From NCBI GenBank assembly GCA_026120035.1, contig JALRME010000031.1, forward strand, positions 434,001 through 498,000: a DNA stretch of 64,000 bases. The letters run 5' to 3'. Both the position numbers and the translations under genes were made by a program. This document shows positions 11,480 to 22,650 of the stretch, one piece after another. The stretch comes from Coleophoma eucalyptorum. Lineage: Eukaryota > Ascomycota > Leotiomycetes > Helotiales > Dermateaceae. Under the pieces are notes generated by a model that saw only the letters and a list, made by a program, of their open reading frames with translations, did no database searches and was not told where the DNA came from. Within the stretch, counting starts at the first letter, position 1; each line of letters starts with the position of its first letter.

Positions 11480-12288
11480 TTATTTATCTACTGTTTCCTG
11501 AGCTTGATTCAGGATCCTGACCACCTGTGCTACGTCGTCGCTTAAAAGCTGGTCCAAGAGACCTTCACGAATCCATGCCACTATTCGGGCCTCCACATCA
11601 ACGCCGTAGGCTTGGAGCTGTTCGATCTTGGCGGCAGGAATATATAGGGAGATGGCGAAGCCCTCTTTGCGAAGTTGATGGACCTCGCCGCTTGGAAAGT
11701 GCTGGATCTCGATATTGACCGCGTCCACATTGGCTGCCCGCGCCGCTGCAGCCGGATCGATTAGCCGCGAATGCGAATGTGCGATGGTAGGAACTTCCGG
11801 AATGACCTCCTTGAGGGCCCTGAGCTGAAGGTAATCAAATGAAGAGAATTGAAGGCAATCGGCACATTGTAACTCGTCAACCAGCGCCCTCAGTTTTGGA
11901 AAAATCTCGTCGTTCTGGTCTTAAACCTTGAGCTCGACCTGGTAGATGATGCCGAGCTCGCGTGCAAGATGTAGTGCGTCTCGTAGCCGGGGGACTGGTT
12001 CTCCAGTAAATGTCTCGTAGAACCACCAACCCGCGTCGAGTTTGGCGATCTCTGAATAGTCCATGTTACGAACGACACCGTGGCCGTTCGTCGTGCGATC
12101 CACGGTCTCGTCGTGAATGAGAATTAACTCGCCATCTCTTGTCAGCGCCAGGTCGGTCTCACAGATCACACCTTTGCCGCCAATCTCGAAGGCCTTGCGG
12201 AATGCGCTTAAAGTGTTCTCTGGCGCGCCAGAACTATGACCCCGGTGCCCGGCAACCCGGGTTATTAAAAGTGTTATTCGCAATGGGT
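11480..12288 (-). pseudogene. glycerophosphodiester phosphodiesterase (GDPD), broken
   Basis: Remnant of a GDPD-family hydrolase that would cleave glycerophosphodiesters to glycerol-3-phosphate and an alcohol. The family start HRGHSSGAPENTLSAF, the metal-site ETDLALTRDGELILIHDE block and the DRTTNG segment are intact. The frame runs from the transposon boundary at 12288 to a stop at 11480, but is broken by TAA at 11921-11923 directly after QVELKV. The same frame then continues for about 146 codons with family-like sequence. The 5' end lies exactly at the TA target site of the transposon at 12291, a few residues before HRGH, so the start codon is lost or displaced. Two lesions make a functional product unlikely. 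Confidence 0.85.
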
Positions 12289-12290
12289 TA

Positions 12291-12341
12291 ACGTGGTTTA
12301 TCAGTACCCCGGTCATATCAGTACCCCGATCACTTTTCGCG
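12291..12341. repeat. left terminal inverted repeat of the Fot1-like element
   Basis: This 51-bp sequence begins ACGTGGTTTATCAG and is the exact reverse complement of 14100-14150. It contains the word TCAGTACCCCG twice, 20 bp apart, which may be transposase-binding subrepeats. Confidence 0.93.
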
Positions 12342-14099
12342 ACCTTCGTACGAAGAATCAATATTAAAAATAACAACGAATTATAATTAACTAAACTAAG
12401 TATGGATCCACTAAAGATTATATAGTAATAGTATCTGAATATGTTCTTGAATTATGACCAGCCTCTTCACAAGTGCCATAGTGTCGTACGACCAAATTCC
12501 CGTCTCCTTGAACACCCCCCCTAGAACGATTGTTGCGTCGAATCTACTCGTCTACCTTAGTTTGACTTAGAATATCGTATGTATCCTCGATAGTAAGTAT
12601 ACCCCCTTAACGGATACGTGTCTTTTTAGCCCTACGACGTTTACTAAGTACCTTATTTGCTATACGAAGTGAACGTATCTCGGCTTATAATAGAGTTACC
12701 TCGTGAGCTAATAGCTTGGTTCCTTTTGCTAGTGAGGCAACTATCTGGAAAATCGGCGTTAGCGAGCTTCCTTGGTAACGTATAATACGATCTTTAACTA
12801 AAGTTGACTACAAAAGTGCCTTCGTTAGGTTATAAGGCGTTTGAGAGACCTAATGGTTGTCGTCTACCGAGAGGAGCCAAGGAGGTATAACTACTTATAG
12901 ATTGATATTAAGCTTAGATATAACCACTTAAGGATCGTACGGTATTAAACTAGCTCCTCGGAATCCAGCTTAGCCATTTTGGATCGAAAGTGACTGCTCG
13001 TACGCTGTTTTAAACGCAATAAAGAACTCGACCTTAGTAATATAATTAATATAAGCTTTAATAAAATACTCAATTTGAAGACCGTACGACCGTTTTAGTA
13101 CGCTAAAGTATCCGATATTAAGTAGCTAAGTTAAGTAAGATGAATGAGTAGGTAAACAAAGAGGTATAATATTATTAGACTTATAATATACTTGAAATAC
13201 AGCCGAATTATAGCTCTCGTGGCCGTCGAGAACCAATATCCGATAGGGACCCTTTGCCGTACGAGTAGTATACTTATCGAAGTGCTTTAACTATTCGAGA
13301 CCTATCTTATTATCCGTCCATCTATTACTTGTTGGTTTAATAGCCTAGTCGTACGATAGACTACTTTTAGTATACTAATTTGTAAGGTGATTAATCCCCT
13401 ATACGACTAGAAATAGAGGTATACTTCTATCCTTACTATTGATATATACAATCGCTATAGCCTATTTACGATTGCTAGACTGAACTACCTTACCTCGGCT
13501 ATATCGATCGGAGCGTATAACCATCATTCTAGGATAGATTACGCCTATTATAAACCCTGTTTCGTCGAAGTTATAGAAATCGCAATCTAAGACTCTATAT
13601 TTCGCCCTTATGTTTCGTACGAGCTTAAACCACCCTCCAATAAGTATAGGATCTTCGTATAAGGCCCTTTGGAAGTTATAGACACGATTGAAACATATCT
13701 TTAGTTCTGGACGTCGTCGTACGAAACGATAAGCCTAGAGCTTACCGACGCGCTTCCCTCGATACGTTTCGAGGAGATAATTAGCTATATCTTCAACACT
13801 AGCTAATCGAGGTACAAATCCTCTTGAATCTAGGTCAAGTATATATTAACTAATAACTTCCTCTTCAAGCTTAGTTAATTTCTAGGCAGCTGGTCGCCGT
13901 TCAGAAAGATTCATACAACCGTTCATTCTGTTAGTTAGTATAGAATAAGGCACGTTATAGATCGTTGCTGCCTTTCGACGACTTAGCTTTTTCGTCGTAC
14001 GAATAGCCTCGATAGCTAAGATAATTCTGGCTTCTTGAGTATAAATAGATATGTTATATTGTTAAACTAACGCGTGTTAAAGCTAGGGAGTGCAGAAAA

Positions 14100-14150
14100 C
14101 GCGAAAAGTGATCGGGGTACTGATATGACCGGGGTACTGATAAACCACGT
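14100..14150. repeat. right terminal inverted repeat of the Fot1-like element
   Basis: Exact 51-bp inverse copy of the left terminal repeat, followed by TA at 14151-14152. Perfect identity contrasts with the heavily mutated interior. Confidence 0.93.
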
Positions 14151-14193
14151 TATGTCAGAACTAGTATATGCACTAGATGAAATTAAATTATTT

Positions 14194-15266
14194 CTAAGGG
14201 TATGCCCAAGGTTTCAACGTGAAGCTACAGACGTGTTCTATACTTCCAACGAATTTGCTGACTAGACGCTCCAAAACCCCATTAGCACCTAGTGTATGTG
14301 GTCCACCATTGTGCTCAATCATCCGAACCAGGCCTTGTGAATGGTGTTCAAAAGACGAGAAATCCCCAACCTGGGCCTATATAGTTTGAAAAGATGTTAG
14401 CTACCTGTGAAAAAAATACTCTGTGCGTTGCTGTTACCTCGTCATTGGCCAACAGTATGCTGATAGCAACGGTTGAGTCGCTGATCAGCGATGACGCCTC
14501 AACAGAGATTGCCCTGCGTAAAGTCCGAACACATGACAATTTGTACTGAAATGCCAGTTGCTCATAGTATGGTTGCTGCAGCTGGTGCTGATTTGTCAAC
14601 AGGTGTCGGCACGCGGCAAGAAAGACACCATGTAGACAGCCAGCATGCGTGAGGGTAAGCCTCACCCACTCCGTTATCATTGAGTTTACAAATTTTGTTT
14701 GATCTCCGGCATGCTCCCAGCAAGCAGTCATATCGGGAATTACAGCTTGAACGTCTGGGGAGGTCAGTCAAAGAGCGTAGTACTTATCTGCTAGCTACAT
14801 TAAGAATAGCAAGGTCCCGATGGTCGTGACAGTAGAAGTGGCAAAGAGACTCACAATGGTCTAATAGGAAGTGCTCAATCGGTTCGAAGGGTTTTGCGAA
14901 ACTATGAAAAGGGTCCCTCCGATCAGCAGCGAATATAGTCACAGGACAGAATGAAAGCGGCTTCTCTGTCTCCGTTTCATCAGAGGTTGGCAGCACGCTA
15001 CCCAAAGGTACAATCTCTTGCTTCTTAAGCCCCGGGGAACTTTCTGATCTTTCTGATGTCGGTTTAGTCTTGCCAGCCTGGTATTCTTTTATGCGGAGGC
15101 GCCTTGCCCTGGCATGTGCTGTGCGGGCAGCATGCGAGTGTGCTCTCCGTTGCACTTCCGCCGGTCTGGCATCCCCTGGATAAGATGAAATAATAAACTG
15201 GATCGTTCCTTGGTTCTTCGGCTTCATAATGCGAAACTCCCTGCTGAATGAAGCTTCGTGAGTCAC
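14194..15266 (-). pseudogene. tachykinin-family fungal regulator, C-terminally truncated
   Basis: Three exons (14855-15266, 14420-14754, 14194-14376) join in frame to 309 residues. Introns are 100 nt (donor GTGAGT) and 43 nt (GTATTT, branch CTAAC). The N-terminus has the family's FIISSYPGDARPAEVQRRAH block followed by HAARTAHARARRLR. After the first splice FLLDHYVQAVIP leads to the ITEWVRLTLTHAG..GVFLAACRHL segment, and exon 3 gives GLVRMIEHNGG. These are the landmarks of the fungal proteins usually annotated as tachykinin-family or fungal-specific transcription-factor domain proteins. The frame stops 42 bp before the transposon, well short of the usual length of around 450-530 residues (compare 37082-38804). 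It may still be expressed, but the C-terminal half is missing. Confidence 0.72.
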
Positions 15267-16418
15267 GGAGTCACCAATGAAAGATGTTTGTGCATTCAGA
15301 ATAGGTAAGGATATAAGAAGGGGCGCGAAGCAATAGATACTATCAGTTCCTAATATTTGAATACGTGTTTACAAATCTTGAACACGCAATATAAGGTAGG
15401 TTTATATGACTTGCTGATGTTGGCTGGCTGCAGCTTACCGTGCAATAGTAGAGCCAGCTTACTAGATTCGGCTAGTTTATGCCAAGACTTGCTCCTTCCG
15501 AATTTGGCAAGGACTGCTAGCCTAACCTTATATGTATTTTTAACTAGCACAGGAGACTGGCTAGCGCTGACTTAGAGGGTTCCTTATGATGGTAACCATG
15601 AATATAATAGCAAACGCATCATCGGGGCCAATAATCGACTACACGAAGAGATATACTCATTCCTAAATAATTATAACGAGGTTACTACCTCATATCCCAG
15701 TGCAAAATACTTCGCAGCATGATATGCACCTGTCCTTCGGCGGTCCTGAGAGGAAAACAACGTGAATCTCGTCCACTTCGTCACCTAACCGAAGTAGTGA
15801 GACTTGATGGTAACCAATGCTCAGCCCGTGCTAAACAAAGTCTCTTACTTATTCGTACCTCTGATAAATTATTAAAGTTTCATTATAAGTAACATCCTCT
15901 AGAGCGAACTTAACGTTTTGACGGTAACTGGTTAATTCTACCGTTTTAACTTACTCCATATCTTGACTTAATTCAATTTTGCTGCGTGTTTCTAATCGAG
16001 GCCCTTGATTTGGAAGAAGCTGCATAAGCCTATTACTGGTTTTAGGATTCAACACTTCAAATACAAACAACTGCATGAGGATTCAAGATATCTGGCAACA
16101 TCGTGTTTCTCCGGTTGCACGTGAATTTCTGCATTTGGGACTTTCCAGAGTCTACTTCTGAATTACATCCTCCCTATTTACTTCCTCTTTCCAACTGCAT
16201 CTCCTTTCACTGGGGATGTATCCTAAATTTGTGAACTGTAGCTTGTAAAATTGATTTCCTAGACAAACTGAAAATCATTTTGAAGCGTTGCATGTCAGCC
16301 ATTGGACGCTTTGTAAGCCAACCCCGCATATGAGTTTGACGAGAAATTTAACATCTGTCGGTCCCAGTCTCAAACTACAGAAAAGGTTCCATCCTGGACG
16401 ACTGGATCAACAACTACA
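15267..16418. other. intergenic region, nothing recognised
   Basis: About 1.15 kb of AT-rich DNA. Short open frames on both strands at 15350-15575 are complementary shadows with no family resemblance. The last few hundred bases probably contain the promoter of the DUF7587 gene. Confidence 0.45.
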
Positions 16419-18241
16419 ATGGAAACTAGCGTCGATACTGTCCTGAATTTGATGGAAGGATTGAAAGTTGCTGATTAGACAGCTGATGCTAACGGCGAGA
16501 TTCATGATCACTCGAGCTTAACTCCTCTGGCCCTTCGAGAGACAACCCAGACGCTCATCCAATCTGCCAAAACCACTGTCTCACAGGCACAGCATGCTCA
16601 ATATTTAGCTAGTACCACAAATATCCTTAGTCATCTCCCTATCACGGAAATACACTCGCTTCGCGGAGCAGTCAAAAAACTTGCAGAAGTAACTCGCATT
16701 CTCGATGATACCGCTAATGCACTCAAGAATGCCACGGAACTCTCCATCATTGGGCATCTCAGTTCACTCGGAAGCCAAGACAGAATCAAAGGCCTCGAAT
16801 GGTCTCAACTTCAGCGCATATTATCACACTTTGACAAGCAAATAAGAATCATTATCCAGGGTGTCCTAGATAACTCCCCAAGTGACAATTGCGTTCTATG
16901 GAAGATTGCTGAGGAGTGTTACAATCAAGCTATCAGCCCATCTGGCACACTAGGTCTTGATGACTATTTCATGGAACAGGAAGCAGCTTGTCTTGCATGG
17001 CCATATGACCCAGATTTTGAGGCTGAGCAATATTATGAACACGAAAGTCGGCTGCAGATCGATAACGATTACCCTATGGCCTTCCGGGAACAAAGAGAGC
17101 GCAGATCAGAGGTTAGTAGAAGGAAAGAGCAGAATTTTGTCGACTTTTGGGCTGTGGTACTGAACAGATGCCCCGGCGGACCGACACTGTTTTATCCGCC
17201 AGCAAGTGACGAGGTCAAAGTTTCAGACCTCGAGCTTACAGATATCCCACAATACCTATTCCGGGCATTTGACAGCCAGAGCTCCGGGGAAAACGACGAT
17301 AACGTAGTAGCTTCGATCGCGAGCCAACTTAAATCACCAGGAAACAGCAGAATTGATCTTCTGTCACTTCCAAAGGACAAAGCAACAGATATGCTAGACG
17401 CACATATGAGTAATAAATCGTGCTGCGGAGGGCAAGAATCTGATGACCATATATCCTGGACAAGCTCTCTGCTGTTCGCAGTCCAATACGCAATCTGGAG
17501 ACGCCATACGTTTGGCTGCATCTCAGCGGACATCAAAATTTGCGTAGTGGATACCAGGAAGTTTTCGCGTGGTCAATTTGCACAGGACATGTTGTTACTG
17601 AAAACGTATTACAATACAGCCAGAGAAAAGAGCAAGGACACAGAAAAGTTCTTCCGTTTCCGTCTTGAGGACGAAAGATACCACAACGGAGAGTACCTTT
17701 CTCAGGGTTCAGTGAACCATGCGAATCGATCCTGTGTGGTGTCTTTAGAAAACCTGGAAGATTCTGGGCTCCATGATTTATATCTTGAGTTTGCAGATCC
17801 ACAAGGCGTGAAAACATGGACGAAGCGCGTGCTAGAGCTGCGTCAGCACTGGTCCGTCGAGCAAACAACAACCCATGAAGAGATACAGCTTGCGTTTAAG
17901 CTGGCAAGAGAGTGTTTCAATAAATTTGAAGCACTCGATATGGCCTTAATGCTCTTGGCTTTTAAAAACCGCAAAATAAGAGGTAAGCGTCCTTTCAATT
18001 ACTTGCGTTCTAGATCAAGCCTGTAATAATGATTCCTGAATCATCAAAAAAAACAGATCCTAAAAACCATCACTACCCAGAACGGGGCCTTGGCCCATTT
18101 GAGGTCCAGCGATACATAATTGCAGCTGAATCAATGAAGTTGCCTGATAAAAGTATAGAGGGACGAGGGCATAACTCCATTTACTCGCGGAATAATTCAT
18201 CTGATATGAAAATGGTCGAACAAATGTTTGAATGTGCTTAA
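16419..18241 (+). CDS. DUF7587-domain protein with in-frame UAG at codon 20
   Basis: An ATG at 16419 opens a frame that reads through to 17982 with a single TAG at 16476-16478, then continues after a 74-nt intron (17983-18056, donor GTAAGC) to a stop at 18241, 582 residues in all. Residues about 21-185 are helical and coiled-coil-like, with no Met, so a search that starts at ATG would begin only at 16971. The C-terminal half carries the fungal DUF7587 landmarks: YLFRAFDSQSSG, a SLPKDKATDMLDAHMSNK stretch and DHISWTSSLLFAVQYAI. DUF7587 has no proven function; the RxFxxxSxG...SWTxSLxxA pattern recalls ADP-ribosyltransferase folds (weak inference). TAG may be a C-to-T change from CAG. Alternatives are an upstream exon spliced to an AG after the TAG, RNA editing, or an early pseudogene. 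Confidence 0.7.
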
Positions 18242-19738
18242 CTGGACCTGTCCTACCTGTATTTCATCTTTTAGTATAAATTTTGTATTTGGTTTAGTAC
18301 AGAATTGATTCGGAATATTTCTCTACGCTTGTCTTTCTTGTATTCTTCAGCCATGCTAGATAATTCTTTTATATTTCAGCCTCATTCTCGGCCCTGGTAC
18401 GAACGTCTCGCCCATATTTTTGCTGATATGTCAACTTCGCCAGCTCTGGTCCAGGAGACTATGGAACCACCAACGGCACCTGAAACTTTGTAAAGTGTCT
18501 ATGCGACGTTGATTTGTGACCCTGAAATCGGAGGAACCCCCCTCCCCCCCGGGTTCTTTGCATTGCGACAACGTAGAGTATTGCTTTTGCATCATACCTT
18601 TGGGTTCATGTTATACCACCAAATCAACACCTGTATAGAGAAGGTTTATCGACAGGTGCAGTCTACTTGAGTGCGATGATTTGAACGCCTGTAGCAGCAC
18701 GCAACTCTTCAAGAAGGAAGTTGAAAATTGTGATGGCTGTAGCTCGCGATCAGGAGCTTTTCTCGACAGTAATCTGTTGCTACATACTTACTTGGCGTTA
18801 CTTCGGTGGAGATAAGTCTGATGTTGTTAGCCCTGTCTCGCAGGAGCATGCCTAAGAGATATTAGGGTAGCCCAATATTCGGTGGATCAACGCAATGAAC
18901 CCTCATACGTGGCAGGCTCATATTCCAACGCACAAACTCTCGCCTGACTGACATCTTAATATTCTCGGCCCGAACAATTGAAAACACGAATAATCGCATG
19001 TAGATGAAGTATCGTGAGACTATGAGTCTAATAATAGAACTTGCCCAGAATGACGTCAAGGCACAAGGCTACCTTCTCTGCAATTATCGCAGATTATCAC
19101 AGCACGTTGTGGATTGCATTCGACACAGAAATCCCACGACCTGAAGCAGAGTCAATAGTGATGAAAACGTGTGACTGGATGTGGGGGTCTTATGTTGCTG
19201 GTGAAAAAGTCGTACGTTATATGAGAGTCGCATGTTTGCACGCAGAGCACGCATTGGCCAGTAGGACGACGGCCGGGAGACAAGATATGTGAACCTCAAG
19301 CTGATACCAGATTCATTTCCGATCCTGCATAGGGCCTTCCGAGCTGGTGGACGCCAGGTTAAGTCGTGCAACCGGTGAGCCTCTTTCCGCCCAGCCTCTC
19401 GGGACAACCACACACGTTGTGGAGCATCAGCGATAGTGGCGAGACGGCACGGGAAACATATATCGCCACAATGTCGAGCCTGGCATCGCACACTACCGTC
19501 AGTGCAGCCACATACCGAACGGGCATACCACTTTGGAGAGATCCTAACATGCCACTTTAATAATATACTGTCTTCGTAACATGTCGCCGTGGTGACAGAC
19601 TGCGGTAGGAGCAGGCAAGTTATGGGTCATTAGCATAACGTGTCTGAGACCCATCTTGCAACTCGTACCTATAAATCTTAGAATCCTCCTGTCCTCAGTC
19701 AACCAAATCACATTTGAAACTATATTATCATTCCAAAG
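18242..19738. other. intergenic region, nothing recognised
   Basis: About 1.5 kb without a supported gene. A C-rich run is present around 18537-18552. Open frames on both strands at 18305-18493 and 19041-19560 overlap each other and show no family motif or splice context. Confidence 0.45.
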
Positions 19739-20233
19739 ATGCAAGACCTTGACACCCACATTGACCTAAACGAGTATTGTGTGCCTGCACACCACCTCTG
19801 GTTGCCACCGCCATACAATTGCTCAGAACCATTACATCGTCTCAGATTCTCCGTTATTAAAGACCATGAATCCATAGGAGATTGTCCACCACGAGTATTC
19901 GTAAGCCAGAAACAAACCTCTACATCAATTTTAGCACTAACTTAATCTTCAACAAAGGTCTTCAGAAGCCATGGTGACCTCCAAGATGCGTGTAACAAGC
20001 TCCTTGGGACATTCAGCGGTTCTTTCTCCAGATACATGGTCAAGAATCTAGGATTTGAGTCGTCAGCATTGGCCGAGGATAGTACGCACGACAACCATAC
20101 GCAACAGTTGACAATTGAAATCGACTCGGCCGATGCGAATGAAAGCTGGGATGAATTTCTGCAGAGGTTATCGGAAGCGAAGAAAGGATGGGAGATGGGA
20201 GGTCAGGATGCGAAATGTAGCTGTATGCTATGA
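19739..20233 (+). CDS. small hypothetical protein, two exons
   Basis: Exons 19739-19900 and 19958-20233 are joined by a well-formed 57-nt intron (GTAAGC donor, CACTAAC branch, CAAAG acceptor) in phase 0. The product has 145 residues and no signal peptide or membrane segment. The N-terminus is acidic and Pro-rich, the middle reads VFRSHGDLQDACNKLL, and the C-terminus is acidic then Cys-rich (CSCML). The quality of the intron and the length of the joined frame are the main support. I do not recognise the family. Confidence 0.55.
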
Positions 20234-20559
20234 GATAATGTACAACACCTAAGAAAATAAAAAAAATTGACATGATATCTATGATAATAATGCGGCGGTA
20301 TGCAAAGTCATGTGCTAATGAGTGTCTTATGTAGCGAATTGCGTCCAATTATAGGCGCAAATGTATTACTAGGCTAATATATAGTGTCTGATTTTGTCCA
20401 TGTTTTTGCAAAGCAAAATAAAAATAATATTTGTTTCATTGAAGTATTTAAAAATGTATACCTTTGAAGCACACCCGAAGAGTCTGCTACCAAAGTACCT
20501 TATATTCCTATTTCAAAGAGAGAGTCGAGTGTAATAGCAACCAAAATACCACAAATTGT
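20234..20559. other. short AT-rich gap between convergent genes
   Basis: Convergent 3' ends of the small plus-strand gene and the DUF1254 gene. No other feature seen. Confidence 0.5.
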
Positions 20560-22138
20560 CTATGCAACGATAGCCGCTACCTTGGTTACAATAGGATATA
20601 CCCAATCGCCATCTGAAAGCTCTTTGGATGGACCGTAAAGTCGAACTGTTTAAAGATCAATATAAATACTGTCATTGCTTATAATTTCTGGCATTTGTAC
20701 TTACGTGTGATTGAAAAATTACTATTATCAGATGGTGCAGGCAGCCAGCTGTAGTTAAAAAAGTATTATTAGTTCAATGTTCATTCTCGAAAAGTCAATC
20801 CTTCTAGATTATTAACTTACTTGTTTGTCCAGTTTGCCGGAGGTGGTACAGCAAAGGATTGAACCAACACCTGGAATGTACTATCGGTTGTATTGCTAGA
20901 GTTACTGCCATAGATCGGTTGGCCATTTGGGTAGGTAACGTTGCTCCTATCGCCGACGGAGTACTTGTCCTCAGGATTTGCGACCAAGAACTGGTCAGAG
21001 TCGTATAGGGTCAGACTCCAGAATCCAGAATCCGTCACAGGAGGTTTGCTTCCAAACTCATAGATGTATGATTCTGTTTCTGAGACCTGCATCTCATTAT
21101 CGGATAGACCAGGATATAATGCTTGCTCGGCGACTTGTTCCAAGTATCCAGTTTTGGCTGCAAAGGTGCGATCCACATAGTCAGAGCCGTAAAGACCGGA
21201 AGGTACGTTGTGCTCCCAGCCATTCCCAAGACTTTCTAGGCCATTGAGTGCAAAATTCTTAAGCTCGTCCACGACAACCAGTTCGACCAATGTCAAATTA
21301 ACTCCACTTGGTTGGTGGTATTTTCCACCGTAGATGCCTGCTTCGCGGAGCTGGCTCACCACAGAATCGAAATCAGTAACATTGAAAGGAGGGTTTTGGT
21401 CATTAAGCCGTGCAAGTAGTTCAAGTGTTGCAGTTGTAGTGTCATTTGACTCCAGAATACCTGCGAAAGTGGCATTGGAAAGGGGTGCGCCGTATGTCTC
21501 GTCTCGGGGTACAGTCGTTGCATTACAGCTCTCAAGAGTTTCTTGCACGTAATCGAGATCGGTGCCATTATTCTTAACCAGTATTCGAATCAAGATTGAG
21601 CCTTGAGTTGTGGGTGAATCGACGTAGCCTTGATATCCGTCCTGGCCATCAGAAAGCTCGACACCGAACTCATCCCCACAGGAACGACGAAGCAAATAGT
21701 CCCCTGCAGTATTGTTGTCTACACTTCCAATAGCCGCAAATTCATCCCCAAAACTAATGCATATTAATATTAATTATTGGATTATATGTTTGAATAAGTA
21801 GATACTTACGGGTCGTAGAAAGCAAAAACCCAGTACCGATCTTCGTCAACAGGAGGGACTGTAACTCTCACATCATTTTGAGACAAGTCGTAAACCGCGC
21901 TAGAATAAAGAGTGTCGACATTTGGTGCATTAACCTGAGTTTCATCTGGCGTGGCCAATGTTGGCTGCGGAACAAGAATATTTATGGAACCGACATCTAC
22001 GAAAGGAACAGCCAATTGAGCGAATGAATAGATGGGCATGCCATACTGGTTATGTTTAGTACCACTAGATGAACTAAGGAATGAATAATTATGTTTACAT
22101 ACCTGTAGAGCAAAGACTGAAGCACTGAATACACTCAT
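20560..22138 (-). CDS. DUF1254/DUF1214-domain protein
   Basis: Five exons (22103-22138, 21810-22045, 20821-21753, 20705-20748, 20560-20645) join in consistent phase to 444 residues. The N-terminal DUF1254 part carries NAPNVDTLYSSAVYDLS and the DEDRYWVFAFYDPFGDEFA segment. The C-terminal DUF1214 part has SGFWSLTLYD and, across the last two splices, NNWLPAPSDNSNFSITLRLY followed by the final YGPSKE motif. Members are widespread in bacteria and fungi and have no agreed function. There are many N-glycosylation sequons (NxT/S), which suggests secretion, yet the N-terminus (MSVFSASVFALQ) is a poor or shortened signal peptide. The first exon is only 12 codons, so an unseen upstream exon is possible. 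Confidence 0.85.
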
Positions 22139-22650
22139 TTTGGATGATAAGGAGAGGAAATGAATGAAGGTGACAAAAGAGATCCGACTTACTGAATGAA
22201 AATTCTGGAAGAACTAGGTCTCTTTTAAATGTAGCAACTTCGAGGCCATGTAATAATGCTTAGTTTCACTCAGAGGTGTAGAATAAGGCAGATAGCTTTA
22301 GAGTTAAATCTCAGGTCATCCGGGAGATGAATCCTAACGTGGTGAATTCTATATTCGGTATGTAGGACGCGAATGATTACATGGCCAAGACGGGATCAAC
22401 AAAAAGAAATGCAGGGACGATCGTAATTGACAATCATTATTACATTTCACCAATCGCACCATTGAGTGTCGTTCAGGCACAGCCTTGTCCACAAAATATT
22501 GCTCGCACTGCTATCTACAATAGGAAATGTTGTATTACTGTGCCGTATTAAAGTTTTGGCGGGGACCTCTCAAAGCCTGTTTGCCACTCTTGGCTCTTGG
22601 GTAAGCGCACCAAGCGACCAAGTTATGCTATGAGATCATATTCAATTGTC
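22139..22650. other. intergenic region, nothing recognised
   Basis: About 500 bp with the probable promoter of the DUF1254 gene. No other feature recognised. Confidence 0.45.

Larger units (their letters stand above)
12289..14152 (-). mobile_element. Fot1/pogo-type DNA transposon, degenerate copy
   Basis: A 1,860-bp element (12291-14150) flanked by TA on both sides, the target duplication of Tc1/mariner/pogo elements. On the minus strand a transposase can still be followed in pieces, including DFYNFDETGF at 13552-13581 (the catalytic DET of Fot1/pogo DDE transposases) and, upstream, an HTH_Tnp-like part with SRGFVPRLASVEDIA and RRPEL. The frame is cut by many TAA and TAG codons, at least one replacing a Trp of the family sequence (after VVQSSNRK). 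The inside is rich in TpA and poor in CpA while CpG remains common, the look of repeat-induced point mutation. The element separates the GDPD pseudogene from the truncated regulator. It cannot encode an active transposase. Confidence 0.9.

Noticed and set aside
16476..16478. Possible reassignment of stop codons in this genome
   Set aside because: Intact genes end cleanly at TAA, TAG and TGA, and the in-frame stops occur in genes that mostly carry other lesions.
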